Shown: positions 23,413 through 32,462 of the stretch, one piece after another
Position numbering within the stretch: position 1 is the stretch's first letter
How the letters are laid out: each line of letters begins with the position of its first letter
NCBI GenBank assembly: GCA_030535295.1
Contig: JAUMXK010000013.1
Span: 1 to 41,112 of the forward strand
DNA from: Eubacteriales bacterium
GTDB lineage: Bacteria > Bacillota > Clostridia > Lachnospirales > Vallitaleaceae
Direction of reading: 5' to 3'
Length of the DNA stretch: 41,112 bases
Position numbers and translations under genes: made by a program
Notes under the pieces: generated by a model
Told to the model about the DNA's origin: nothing
Databases searched by the model: none
Seen by the model: only the letters and a program-made list of their open reading frames with translations

Positions 23413-25824
23413 CTAATCTCTCAATCTAATTCCAAAGCTGCTGTCCAATTTTCTCAAAATTCTGTCCAGCACTTGATTTACTTCTTTTTCTTCTAATGTA
23501 TGGTCTTTTGCTCTTAAAGTCAAAGCGTATGCCATAGATTTATAGCCTTTTTCGATTTGTTCTCCTTGGTATAAATCAAACAACTCCACTTTTTCCAAGA
23601 ACTTGCCGGATTCTGCTTGGAATACCGACTCGATTTGAGCCGCCAAAATATCTTCTTTGACTAGCAAAGCCAAGTCACGGCTTACTGCCGGATACTTTGG
23701 AATCGGTTCATATTTTTTCGTTTCATCCATCCACTGATAAAGGTCATCCAGCTTAAGGACGAACACATAGGCTTTGCTGCCAATGCCATAGCTTTCTGCC
23801 ACCAAAGGGTGAATCTCTCCGATATAACCGACTTTTTCTTCCCCGCATAAAATATCCGCTTGACGATTCGGATGGAAAAAGCTATGCGACGATGGCTCAT
23901 AATCAAACTTTTCACCCATTTTTTGAGCAATCACTTCCACCATGCCTTTCATATCAAAGAAATCTTTTTTTCCATAGTGACCGACAACCAGGCAATTCTT
24001 TTCTTTTGGCATTTCTGCATTTTTATCGCTATTATCTACCGGATTTTCGGTAGGCAAATAAATGCGACCGATTTCAAATAAACTGACATCTTGATTTCTT
24101 CGGCTATAGTTGGTAGCCAGTGATGTCAAAATCCCGTTCAGCATGGTAGTTCTCATCATACTGAAATCTTCTCCCAAAGGATTTAAAATAAACATTGCCT
24201 TACGGTAAGGATGTTCTTCTTCCAAGCGTAATTTATCCAGTACCTTTGGACTTTCAAAGGAGTAGTGAATGGCTTCATTGACTCCCATTGCAAGCAGAGA
24301 AGTAATAATCTTATCTTCCGCCTTTTGCTCCAAGCTCTTGTGTCCGACCGTCGGGTTCTTGCTGTTAATCGTGGTCGGAATTCTATCATAACCGTAAATT
24401 CTAGCCACTTCTTCCGCCAAATCTGCCAGCCCTTCAATATCCGAGCGATAGCTTGGAATAATCACTGCTTTTTTCTCCGTATTTACTTTAAACTGTAATC
24501 TTTTGAAAATATCCACAATTTCTTCTTCGGATAAGCAAGTACCCAATACTTGATTAATCACTTTGGTATCAAAGTGAAGTTCTCTTTCTTGACGTGGATT
24601 TGGATAGATGTCGGTTTTGCCTTTGACAATTTCTCCGGCTCCAAGCTCCTCTATCAAAGTACAAGCTCTTTCAATGGCAAATTCCACTAAATTGGGATCC
24701 AAATGTTTTTCAAAACGGGAAGAAGAATCGGAACGTAAACCAATTTTCTTACTGGTATGTCTGGTATTGGTACCATTGAAATTGGCCGATTCAAACAAAA
24801 TTGTCCGAGTTGCCTCGGTAATTTTGGAAAGTTCCCCTCCCATAATACCGGCAAGAGCCACCGGATTATCTCTATCGGCGATGACCAACATGGTAGAATC
24901 CAGTTTTCTTTCTACCTCATCCAATGTTTGCAGAACCTCTCCCTCTTTGGCTCTGCGAACAATGATTTCTTGGCCAGCCAATTTTTCCACATCAAAAGCA
25001 TGCATTGGTTGACCGGTTTCCAGCATTACAAAATTGGTGATATCTACAATGTTATTAATCGGGCGAAGACCAGCCGAGCGAATCTTTTCCTGAAACCACT
25101 TTGGCGACGGTTCCACTTTCACATTTTTCACTACTTTTCCGAGATAGCGATAACAAAGCTCCTCCGCTTGCACCGAAATTTTGAACTCTCCGTCCCCTTC
25201 CACTTCGGAATAGCCGATTTTCGGCATCTGCAGCTCTTTGTCAAAGGTCGCTGCCGCTTCTCTGGCAATCCCGATCACAGAAAAACAATCCGCACGATTG
25301 GAAGTAATCTCATACTCTACAATCGTATCTCCAAGGCCGAACAAAGGCTTGACATCCTCCCCCAAAGCCAGCTTTTTATTTTTCACTTCTTCTTTATCAA
25401 ATAAATAAATGCCATTCTCCGGAGCATCCGGGAAATCGTCTTTGGAAAGTCCCAGTTCTTCCACAGAGCACATCATACCATTGGATTCCACACCACGCAA
25501 TTTTCCTTTTTTTATTTTTAAACCGCCTGCCAAACTTGCTCCATGTAACGCCACCGGAATATAATCTCCTACTGAAATATTATTGGCTCCGGTCACTACT
25601 TGAATGGTTTCACTGCCGATATTTAGCTGGGTTACTACAAGTTTTTCCGCATCGGGATGTTTTTCTATCGAAAGAATTTCAGCCAGCACTACCTTTTCAA
25701 TTTCTTGCCCTGTGGTTTCTGCTCGCTCCACTTTTGTACCGGACATGGTCATAGCATCGCAAAAACTGTTGATATCCTGCTCTACGCTGACATATTCGGA
25801 TAACCATTTCATTGAAATATTCAT
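23413..25824 (-). CDS. pheT: Phenylalanine--tRNA ligase beta subunit
   Basis: PheT forms the alpha2-beta2 phenylalanyl-tRNA synthetase with PheS; it carries editing and tRNA-binding domains. The roughly 803-residue protein opens with [12 protein letters not shown], then a tRNA-binding EMAP-like domain ([24 protein letters not shown]). The B3/B4 editing domain follows around GRADCF-type [19 protein letters not shown]5 carries [18 protein letters not shown], and the catalytic-like module carries GYDRIP. A C-terminal anticodon-binding domain ends the protein ([32 protein letters not shown]). Start at 25824, with GGAGG six bases upstream. It lies 10 bases after pheS. Confidence 0.96.
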   Translation of the reverse strand: MNISMKWLSEYVSVEQDINSFCDAMTMSGTKVERAETTGQEIEKVVLAEILSIEKHPDAEKLVVTQLNIGSETIQVVTGANNISVGDYIPVALHGASLAGGLKIKKGKLRGVESNGMMCSVEELGLSKDDFPDAPENGIYLFDKEEVKNKKLALGEDVKPLFGLGDTIVEYEITSNRADCFSVIGIAREAAATFDKELQMPKIGYSEVEGDGEFKISVQAEELCYRYLGKVVKNVKVEPSPKWFQEKIRSAGLRPINNIVDITNFVMLETGQPMHAFDVEKLAGQEIIVRRAKEGEVLQTLDEVERKLDSTMLVIADRDNPVALAGIMGGELSKITEATRTILFESANFNGTNTRHTSKKIGLRSDSSSRFEKHLDPNLVEFAIERACTLIEELGAGEIVKGKTDIYPNPRQERELHFDTKVINQVLGTCLSEEEIVDIFKRLQFKVNTEKKAVIIPSYRSDIEGLADLAEEVARIYGYDRIPTTINSKNPTVGHKSLEQKAEDKIITSLLAMGVNEAIHYSFESPKVLDKLRLEEEHPYRKAMFILNPLGEDFSMMRTTMLNGILTSLATNYSRRNQDVSLFEIGRIYLPTENPVDNSDKNAEMPKEKNCLVVGHYGKKDFFDMKGMVEVIAQKMGEKFDYEPSSHSFFHPNRQADILCGEEKVGYIGEIHPLVAESYGIGSKAYVFVLKLDDLYQWMDETKKYEPIPKYPAVSRDLALLVKEDILAAQIESVFQAESGKFLEKVELFDLYQGEQIEKGYKSMAYALTLRAKDHTLEEKEVNQVLDRILRKLDSSFGIRLRD

Positions 25825-25834
25825 TGCCAACCTC

Positions 25835-26860
25835 CTAAAATTGCTCTAAAAATCTCTTGTCGTTTTCATAGAATAAGCGAATATCATTAATGCCATAACG
25901 CAGCATCGTAATTCTTTCCAAACCAAGTCCGAATGCAAAACCGCTATAAACTTCCGGATCAATGCCGCTCATTCTCAGAACATTTGGATGCACCATACCG
26001 CAGCCCAAAATCTCAATCCAGCCTGTGCCTTTACATACTTTGCATTCATGGTCATGACCACCACAAATCACACAGGATACATCCACTTCAGCACTTGGCT
26101 CGGTAAAAGGGAAGAAGTGTGGACGGAACTTTACCTTGGCATCTTCTCCATAAAGGTTTTTGATAAAGACTTCCAAGGCGCCCTTTAAATCGCCCATAGT
26201 CACATCCTTATCAATGACCAGACCTTCCATTTGGTGGAAAATAGGAGAGTGCGTCGCATCGACTTCATCCGAGCGATATACTCTGCCCGGAGCAATAATA
26301 CGAATCGGCGGAGTATTGGTTTCCATTACTCTGACTTGTACCGGAGAAGTAGCCGTTCGGAGCATCAAATCCGGATTGAAATACAGGGTATCCTGCTCGT
26401 CTTTTGCCGGATGCTCTTCCGGAATATTTAAGGCATCAAAATTGTAGTAGGAATTTTCAATTTCCGGTCCCTCAGCAATGGTATAACCCATACCGATAAA
26501 GATATTCTTAATATCCTCCAATACCGTTTTCATTGGATGTCTATGTCCAAGGTTCGGCATTTTCGCCGGCAAAGTTACATCAATTTTTTCAGCAGCCATT
26601 TTTAAGTTCATTGCCTTTTCAGACAATTCTTTCTTCTTGCTTTCCAGCATTTCTTCCATATTTTGACGAACTTCATTCACCAATTGCCCGATAATCGGTC
26701 TTTCTTCATTGGATAAATCCTTCATCCCTTTCAAAATGGCAGTTAATTCGCCCTTTTTTCCCAGCAGTTCTACACGAATATTATCCAAAATCTTCAAATC
26801 CGCTGCTTCCTTAATTCCAGCTAAAGCTCTCTGTCTGATTGCTTCCAATTGTTCTTTCAT
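25835..26860 (-). CDS. pheS: Phenylalanine--tRNA ligase alpha subunit
   Basis: PheS is the catalytic subunit that activates phenylalanine and charges tRNA-Phe. The 341-residue protein has an N-terminal coiled coil (to about residue 85), then the class II core: HPMKTVLEDIKNIFIGMGYTIAEGPEIE, FNPDLMLRTATSPVQVRVM (motif 2 region), GRVYRSDEVDATHSPIFHQMEG, a cysteine cluster CVICGGHDHECKVCKGTGWIE, and motif 3 in GFAFGLGLERITMLRYGI. The start at 26860 follows AAAGGA; the longer frame adds 33 codons of non-homologous sequence. No T-box antiterminator is present in the 98 bases upstream, unlike many Firmicute pheST operons. Confidence 0.96.
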   Translation of the reverse strand: MKEQLEAIRQRALAGIKEAADLKILDNIRVELLGKKGELTAILKGMKDLSNEERPIIGQLVNEVRQNMEEMLESKKKELSEKAMNLKMAAEKIDVTLPAKMPNLGHRHPMKTVLEDIKNIFIGMGYTIAEGPEIENSYYNFDALNIPEEHPAKDEQDTLYFNPDLMLRTATSPVQVRVMETNTPPIRIIAPGRVYRSDEVDATHSPIFHQMEGLVIDKDVTMGDLKGALEVFIKNLYGEDAKVKFRPHFFPFTEPSAEVDVSCVICGGHDHECKVCKGTGWIEILGCGMVHPNVLRMSGIDPEVYSGFAFGLGLERITMLRYGINDIRLFYENDKRFLEQF

Positions 26861-26958
26861 CTTATTGTCCTTTCTTCCTTTTCCGCATTCGTCCGAAATA
26901 GGGAATCTCCTACTTGGATTACTTTGCTTTTCCGTCAGGCTTTTTGCTTGATAGAGCA

Positions 26959-28098
26959 TTATTTTTCCAATTCTTCCATAATTAATTTCCCAAACTCTAT
27001 ATTCGACATTCCGTCCGCACGTCCTGTAAACTTACATTTTCCTTTTTCAGAAAGTGCTTCCAAAGCACGATAAATCGCTTCCGCTTTTTGCGGAAAGCCG
27101 ATGTGACTGATGAGCATGGCCGCTGCTCGAATCATAGAAGACGGATCGGCATAAATTTCTCTACCCTCGGCCACCATCCTCGGTGCAGAGCCGTGAATTG
27201 CTTCAAACATAGCATAGCGATTGCCGATATTGGCAGAACCTGCCGTTCCCACTCCGCCTTGAAATTCGGCTGCCTCATCGGTAAGAATATCCCCATAGAG
27301 ATTCGGCAAAACAAAGACCTGAAAGTCACTTCGCCTTTTTTCATCAATCAATTTGGCAGTCATGATATCAATATACCAGTCATCAAAGGTAATTTCCGGA
27401 TATTCTTTGGCCACGTCCTGACAAATTTTCAAAAACTTTCCGTCTGTGGTTTTGATGACATTAGCTTTGGTAACAGCCGTCACTCTTGTTTTTCCGTTTT
27501 TTCTGGCAAATTCAAAGGCTGCTCTGGCAATTCTTTCCGCACCCTGACTGGTAATGACCTTGAAGTCAAAGGCCAGGTCTTCGTCGATGTGAATACCCTT
27601 ACTACCTAAAATATAAGCCCCCTCCGTATTTTCCCTAAAAAAAGTCCAGTTGATATTTTTTTCCGGCACCAAAACCGGCCGAACATTGGCAAATAAATCC
27701 AGTTCTTTACGCATGGCCACATTGGCCGATTCAATATTCGGATAATCATCCCCTGCTCTTGGCGTTGTCGTCGGCCCTTTGAGCAACACATGGCAGGTCT
27801 TAATTTCTGCCAGCACAGTTTCCGGAATCGCTTTGTTTTCTTTGGCCCTATTTTCAATGGTCAAACCGGCAATCTCTCGAATCTCTATCTTGCCTGAGGC
27901 GATTTCTTCTCGTAAACTATTTTGCATAATACGACTTGCCACTTCTGTAATGGCCGGGCCAATCCCGTCACCACCAATCACGCCAATAATGATAGGAGAA
28001 AGCTCAGCATAGTTTATCGCAGCGGTATCCTCTTTCATTCTTTGAATCCGTGCCAGTTGGTCCATCACCAGCTTTTCAAAATGCTTTCCGTAATCCAT
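26959..28098 (-). CDS. Isocitrate/isopropylmalate dehydrogenase family protein, probably NAD-isocitrate dehydrogenase
   Basis: This 379-residue decarboxylating beta-hydroxyacid dehydrogenase contains VIGGDGIGPAITEVASRIM, LLKGPTTTPRAGDDYPNIESANVAMRKELDLFANVRP, FFRENTEGAYILGSKGI, TVTKANVIKTTDGKFLK-like TAVTKANVIKTTDGKFLKICQ, the Mg-binding LPNLYGDILTDEAAEFQGGVG, and EAIHGSAPRMVAEG near the C terminus. The pattern after the substrate loop (NIESANVAMRKELDLFANVRP) is closer to NAD-dependent isocitrate dehydrogenase than to LeuB, so 2-oxoglutarate supply for glutamate is the likely role. No citrate synthase or aconitase gene is next to it. The start at 28098 follows GGGAG; upstream in-frame starts lie near the terminator hairpin. 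It lies between leuS and pheS. Confidence 0.87.
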   Translation of the reverse strand: MDYGKHFEKLVMDQLARIQRMKEDTAAINYAELSPIIIGVIGGDGIGPAITEVASRIMQNSLREEIASGKIEIREIAGLTIENRAKENKAIPETVLAEIKTCHVLLKGPTTTPRAGDDYPNIESANVAMRKELDLFANVRPVLVPEKNINWTFFRENTEGAYILGSKGIHIDEDLAFDFKVITSQGAERIARAAFEFARKNGKTRVTAVTKANVIKTTDGKFLKICQDVAKEYPEITFDDWYIDIMTAKLIDEKRRSDFQVFVLPNLYGDILTDEAAEFQGGVGTAGSANIGNRYAMFEAIHGSAPRMVAEGREIYADPSSMIRAAAMLISHIGFPQKAEAIYRALEALSEKGKCKFTGRADGMSNIEFGKLIMEELEK

Positions 28099-28151
28099 AA
28101 TTTTCTCCCTTTCTTTTCCATTCCTGCCCATCAAAGCAAACTTTATCAATC

Positions 28152-28195
28152 AAAACCCATATTTGCAGCTCGGACTTTCGTCCGGCTGCAAATAT
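28152..28195 (-). terminator. Stable hairpin / terminator after leuS
   Basis: On the minus strand ATATTTGCAGC pairs perfectly with GCTGCAAATAT. The stem continues through CGGAC, a GAAA tetraloop and GTCCG, with a single bulged A. GGGTTTTG follows. It starts nine bases after the leuS stop codon and should end or stabilise the leuS transcript. Confidence 0.7.
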
Positions 28196-28203
28196 TATCT
28201 TCT

Positions 28204-30606
28204 TTATTCTTTTACTACCAAATTGACAATCTTGCCCGGAACATAGATTTCTTTTACCAGAGTCACACCCTCCAAACGAGCCGCTACTTCCGCTTTGGCC
28301 AAGGACAGAACCGTATCTTTATCGGACTCGACCGGTACGGAAATCATGCCTCTCATCTTGCCGTTAATTTGAATTGGAATGTTTAAATTGTCTTCTTTCA
28401 TCAATTCGGTGTCATATACCGGCCATTCGTTTTCAAATACAGAGCTTTGATATCCTGCTTGCTCCCAAAGCTCTTCTGCAATATGCGGTGCGAGCGGTGC
28501 CAAAAGAATCAGCATCGTTTCCAATGTCTTTTTGTCCAAAGCTTCTTTTTTCGCATAGTCCGTCAACTTATTGGTAAATTCCATGAAACTGCTGACTACT
28601 GTATTCAAGCGGAAAGTATTAAGACGCTCTGTGATTTCATAAATTAATTGATGACGTAATTTTAAGCTTTCCTTTGTTTCTTTGCCTTCTTTTTTCAAAT
28701 TATCTGTTACCAGATTCCAGAATTTATTTAAGAAACGGTAAACACCATCAATGCCCTTATCGTCCCATTCGGCATCAATTTCCGGTGGTCCTACAAAAAG
28801 TTCATACATCCGCAGGGAGTCACTGCCGTAATTCTCTACCAATTCATCTGGCGAAACAACATTTCCTTTGGATTTACTCATTTTCGCACCGTTTTTACAA
28901 ATCATACCTTGATTGAACAGGCGTGTAAACGGTTCTTCAAAATTAACCGCTCCGATATCGTATAAAAACTTAGTATAAAAACGAGAATATAATAGATGCA
29001 GCACAGCGTGCTCTATTCCACCTACATAAAGGTCTACTGGTAACCATTGTTTGAGGATTTCCGGGTCTGCCAAAGCCGTTTCGTTTTTGCAGTCCGGATA
29101 GCGTAAGAAATACCAGGAAGAACCTGCCCATTGTGGCATAGTATTGGTTTCTCTCTTGGCTTTGCCACCACATTGCGGACAAGTCGTATTTACCCAGTCG
29201 GTAATGGCGGCCAGTGGAGATTCTCCGGTTCCGGTCGGTTCATAAGACTCTACATCCGGAAGTCTGACCGGCAATTGCTCTACCGGCACGGCAACCGGTC
29301 CACAGTCTTCGCAGTGAACAATCGGGATTGGCTCTCCCCAGTAACGCTGACGGGAAAATACCCAATCTCTCAATTTATAATTAATCGTCTTCTTGCCAAT
29401 GCCTTTTTCTTCCACATAATCAGAAATAACCTGTTTTGCTTCTTCGGAGTCCAAACCATTGAACTGTCCGGAATTGACCATAACTCCCGGCTCGACATAG
29501 GCTGCCTTTAATTCTTCCATTTGGCCGTCTTTGGCAATTACCTGGCGAATCGGAAGAGCAAACTTGGTAGCAAACTCAAAGTCTCTTTCATCATGAGCCG
29601 GTACACACATAATGGCTCCCGTACCATAATCAGCCAGTACATAATCAGAAAGCCAAATCGGCATTTTCTCTCCGCTGAACGGATTGATAGCATAGCTACC
29701 AGTAAAGACACCTGTCTTTTCCTTACCTTGCAAGCGGTCTACTGATGATTTCATTGATGTATCATAAATGTATTTTTCCACCATAGCATGATTGTCCGGA
29801 GAGGCAATGGTTCTAGCTAAGGCATGTTCCGGTGCCAATACCATAAAAGTCGCACCATACAGGGTATCCGGTCTGGTAGTAAAGACTTTGATTTTGTGTT
29901 CTGCACCTTCTACTTGGAAATCTATTTCCGCACCATAGCTCTTACCAATCCAGTCAGCTTGCATTTTTTTCACTTTTTCCGGCCAGTCCAGTCCTTCCAA
30001 ATCATTCAGAAGTCGCTCTGCATAAGCCGTGATTTTGAGCATCCACTGCCTCAAATTTTTCTTGGTCACTTCGGTACCACAACGGTCGCAAGAACCATCT
30101 TTTACTTCTTCATTGGCAAGTCCGGTCTTACAAGACGGACACCAGTTGATTGGCATTTCTTTTTCATAGGCCAAGCCGTTTTCAAACATTTTTACAAAAA
30201 TCCATTGTGTCCAGCGATAATAGTCCGGATCCGTGGTGTTGACTTCATTTTCCCAATCATAAATGGCACTGATGTCCTGCAATTGCTTTTTAAAATTGGC
30301 AATGTTTTCCGCTGTACTCTTAGACGGATGCTCCCCTGTTTGAATGGCATAGTTCTCCGCCGGAAGTCCGAACGCATCCCAACCCATCGGATGCAGAACA
30401 TGATAGCCTTGGAGCACCTTATAGCGGCTCCAAACATCACTTAATACATATCCTCTCCAGTGTCCGACATGCAAGCCGTTTCCGGACGGATATGGAAACA
30501 TATCCAGACAGTAGTAATTCTTTTTTCCTTCTTTGGCTTGATTGATTGGGTTTGCTTGCCATTTTTTTCTCCATTTCGGCTCTATCATTTGGTGTTCGTA
30601 TCTCAT
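28204..30606 (-). CDS. leuS: Leucine--tRNA ligase
   Basis: LeuRS charges tRNA-Leu and proofreads near-cognate amino acids. The 800-residue class I synthetase has the HIGH motif as HVGH at residues 46-49 (YPSGNGLHVGHWRGYVLSD). A zinc-type cluster WCPSCKTGLANEEV with CDRCG follows, then the CP1 editing domain (VFTTRPDTLYGATFMVLAPEHAL, GTGAIMCVPAHDERDFEFA). KMSKS lies at about 570 in GAKMSKSKGNVVSPDELV, followed by the anticodon-binding helical bundle and the small C-terminal domain. GAGG precedes the ATG. It is followed by a strong hairpin and preceded by the lipoprotein gene. No T-box leader is visible upstream. Confidence 0.97.
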   Translation of the reverse strand: MRYEHQMIEPKWRKKWQANPINQAKEGKKNYYCLDMFPYPSGNGLHVGHWRGYVLSDVWSRYKVLQGYHVLHPMGWDAFGLPAENYAIQTGEHPSKSTAENIANFKKQLQDISAIYDWENEVNTTDPDYYRWTQWIFVKMFENGLAYEKEMPINWCPSCKTGLANEEVKDGSCDRCGTEVTKKNLRQWMLKITAYAERLLNDLEGLDWPEKVKKMQADWIGKSYGAEIDFQVEGAEHKIKVFTTRPDTLYGATFMVLAPEHALARTIASPDNHAMVEKYIYDTSMKSSVDRLQGKEKTGVFTGSYAINPFSGEKMPIWLSDYVLADYGTGAIMCVPAHDERDFEFATKFALPIRQVIAKDGQMEELKAAYVEPGVMVNSGQFNGLDSEEAKQVISDYVEEKGIGKKTINYKLRDWVFSRQRYWGEPIPIVHCEDCGPVAVPVEQLPVRLPDVESYEPTGTGESPLAAITDWVNTTCPQCGGKAKRETNTMPQWAGSSWYFLRYPDCKNETALADPEILKQWLPVDLYVGGIEHAVLHLLYSRFYTKFLYDIGAVNFEEPFTRLFNQGMICKNGAKMSKSKGNVVSPDELVENYGSDSLRMYELFVGPPEIDAEWDDKGIDGVYRFLNKFWNLVTDNLKKEGKETKESLKLRHQLIYEITERLNTFRLNTVVSSFMEFTNKLTDYAKKEALDKKTLETMLILLAPLAPHIAEELWEQAGYQSSVFENEWPVYDTELMKEDNLNIPIQINGKMRGMISVPVESDKDTVLSLAKAEVAARLEGVTLVKEIYVPGKIVNLVVKE

Positions 30607-30644
30607 AATTTTCCTCTTTTCTTTTTTCTCTTTTCCCTATTATT

Positions 30645-31520
30645 TTATGGATTATTTTTTTCTTTCTCTTCGTCTGAAACCTCCGGATTGTCTGCCCCCG
30701 GCTCCAAAGGACCTTGGTCTTCCGGATTTTCGTTGTTATCCGGATTGACAATATTGTCGTTGCCTTCATTGATATTGGAGTCATCTCCGGAATTGCCTAC
30801 ATCCAAAGGATTTCCTTCTGTAAATTTACTTTTATCGGTAATCATTTGATAGCTTTTCAGAATAAAATGATCTTCTATCACTTGAAACTCGGCTCTAATC
30901 TGGTGTTCAATCTCCCCCAACTCAGTATTGTTTCCGTTTAAAATGGCTACAAATACTTGCGGCTTGATTTCTTTGACTTGAATTATGTCAAGGCGTGTTG
31001 GCCATTCTCTTGGCATAGCCTCAATGACATAATTTCCGTCTTCCAGCAAAATACCATGCTTGCTTATTGAATAATGTTTTTCCAGCTTCACATGAAAGAA
31101 TTTCATGACGGTTTCTTCCAGTATTTTTTGAGGAATGTATAATCGAAAAGTCTCCGTATCAAAACGTAAACCCTTATGCTCCAATTGCATAATATAAGAA
31201 GCCGCAAAGCTCATCATGGCTTCTTCCGAAATTTCTCCGGTTTCATTGTTGAGATTCTGGTCAAATAAATTGTTATAATAAAAATATTCCAGCCAAGACC
31301 TCATTTTTCTGATTTCACCGATATCTTTTACTTCCCTTGGCTTAAAAACTTTTGATACGATTTCTTCCTCTTTTACTTCTCCTGTTTGGTAGGCATCCCC
31401 TGTAACAGTCGAAGAATCCGAATCATTTCCTGAATTATTTTTCTGTTGACATGCTGTCAGCACTATCATACTTACAATAATCAGTATCACAATACTGCCG
31501 CTTTTTTTACTAAATCGCAA
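30645..31520 (-). CDS. Lipoprotein of unknown function
   Basis: The protein has 291 residues and no family I recognise. A lipoprotein signal peptide is clear: KKSGSIVILIIVSMIV and the lipobox LTAC with lipidated Cys24. A folded middle (about residues 60-215) contains MRSWLEYFYYNNLFDQNLN, MMSFAASYIMQLEHKG and YSISKHGILLEDGNYVIEAMPREWP. A disordered acidic Asn/Asp/Glu/Pro-rich tail (about 225-291) may span or bind the cell wall. The start is TTG at 31520 with AAGGAGG five bases upstream; a TTG 19 codons earlier lies inside the hairpin at 31549-31580. It precedes leuS by 38 purine-rich bases, but no functional link is evident. Confidence 0.8.
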   Translation of the reverse strand: MRFSKKSGSIVILIIVSMIVLTACQQKNNSGNDSDSSTVTGDAYQTGEVKEEEIVSKVFKPREVKDIGEIRKMRSWLEYFYYNNLFDQNLNNETGEISEEAMMSFAASYIMQLEHKGLRFDTETFRLYIPQKILEETVMKFFHVKLEKHYSISKHGILLEDGNYVIEAMPREWPTRLDIIQVKEIKPQVFVAILNGNNTELGEIEHQIRAEFQVIEDHFILKSYQMITDKSKFTEGNPLDVGNSGDDSNINEGNDNIVNPDNNENPEDQGPLEPGADNPEVSDEEKEKNNP

Positions 31521-31548
31521 AGAAAACCTCCTTATCCTTGATTTTAAG

Positions 31549-31580
31549 AGATTGCTCGCATTTTTGTATGCGAGCAATCT
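31549..31580 (-). terminator. Perfect 13-bp hairpin between degV and the lipoprotein gene
   Basis: AGATTGCTCGCAT and ATGCGAGCAATCT form a perfect stem around a 6-base loop, nine bases after the degV stop. On the minus strand only CTCTTAAAATC follows, so termination efficiency is uncertain. The arm ATTGCTCGCA also occurs in the edge repeat copy at 41040-41102. Confidence 0.55.
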
Positions 31581-31589
31581 ATCAACTTA

Positions 31590-32429
31590 CTATTTCTTAA
31601 TATAAAATACTCCCAATACACCCGGTCCACTATGCGTACCGATAGTTGGTCCGATTTCTCCAATGATAATCGGTTTTTCCCATTTGAGCTCCTCCCGGAT
31701 AGCAGTTTCAAATTCTGCTGCAAAGTCCGGCGAAACGGTATGCCCAATAATAATCAAATCCGTTTTTTCTCTGTCCATTTCTTCGCTCATTTGCTTAATG
31801 AAATGCGGAATAATTTTTTTCTTCCCTCTAACCTTAGCAATCGGTTTGGTCATACCGTCAATCACTGTCAAAATCGGCTTGATATTTAATAGCTCAGCCA
31901 CAAACGCTTTCGCTCCGGTAATTCTGCCGCCTCTCTTCAGATACTCCAAAGTGTCTACTGAAAATAGGTGCTGAACAATGTTTTGTGTATATGGCTTTGC
32001 TAGTGCTTCTATTTCTGCTAAGCTCTTGCCTTCTTTAATCCATTCCAAAATCTTGATTGCCAAATATGATTGACCCATGCAAAGCATATTGGAATCAATG
32101 AGCAGAATATCTTCACTATTCAGCTCGTCTTTCGCAATTTGTGCAGACTGATAGGTTCCGCTGGCACTGGACGCAATGGTAAGGCACACTACCTGATTGC
32201 CTGCGTCAAGTTCTTTTTTGAAGGCTTCGATAAAGGTAGCCGGTGTTACCTGGGAAGTTCTTGGAAATTCTTTTTCGGTTTTCAACAGTTCAAAAAACTC
32301 GGTTGGAGTGATATTTACTTGGTCAATATACTCCTTTTCACCAAAATTAATGGTCAATGAAACTGTGGTTACCTGGTCTCTGTACTGACTCGGGCAATCT
32401 GCCGAAGAATCAATTATAAGTTTAATCAT
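31590..32429 (-). CDS. DegV family fatty-acid-binding protein
   Basis: This 279-residue DegV/EDD-fold protein belongs to a family whose characterised members (FakB) present fatty acids to the kinase FakA. Matching segments are LIIDSSADCPSQY near the N terminus, PRTSQVTPATFIEAFKK with the ligand-contacting Thr/Ser region, VCLTIASSASGTYQSAQIAK, LIDSNMLCMGQSYLA, SVDTLEYLKRGGRITGAKAFVAELLNIKPIL, and a C-terminal GEIGPTIGTHSGPGVLGVFYIK. The ligand in this organism is unknown, and no FakA gene is in the window. The start at 32429 follows AAAGGAG; a start seven codons earlier has no comparable site. It is 33 bases downstream of radA. Confidence 0.92.
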   Translation of the reverse strand: MIKLIIDSSADCPSQYRDQVTTVSLTINFGEKEYIDQVNITPTEFFELLKTEKEFPRTSQVTPATFIEAFKKELDAGNQVVCLTIASSASGTYQSAQIAKDELNSEDILLIDSNMLCMGQSYLAIKILEWIKEGKSLAEIEALAKPYTQNIVQHLFSVDTLEYLKRGGRITGAKAFVAELLNIKPILTVIDGMTKPIAKVRGKKKIIPHFIKQMSEEMDREKTDLIIIGHTVSPDFAAEFETAIREELKWEKPIIIGEIGPTIGTHSGPGVLGVFYIKK

Positions 32430-32462
32430 AAATACTCCTTTATGGGGCATACGTTTTGAATA

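Noticed and set aside
26861..26958. Possible T-box leader for pheST, also considered for leuS
   Set aside because: The gaps are too short and contain neither the T-box sequence nor an antiterminator/terminator pair.
27088..27609. 173-codon plus-strand frame inside the isocitrate dehydrogenase gene
   Set aside because: It is a shadow of a strongly conserved enzyme on the other strand.
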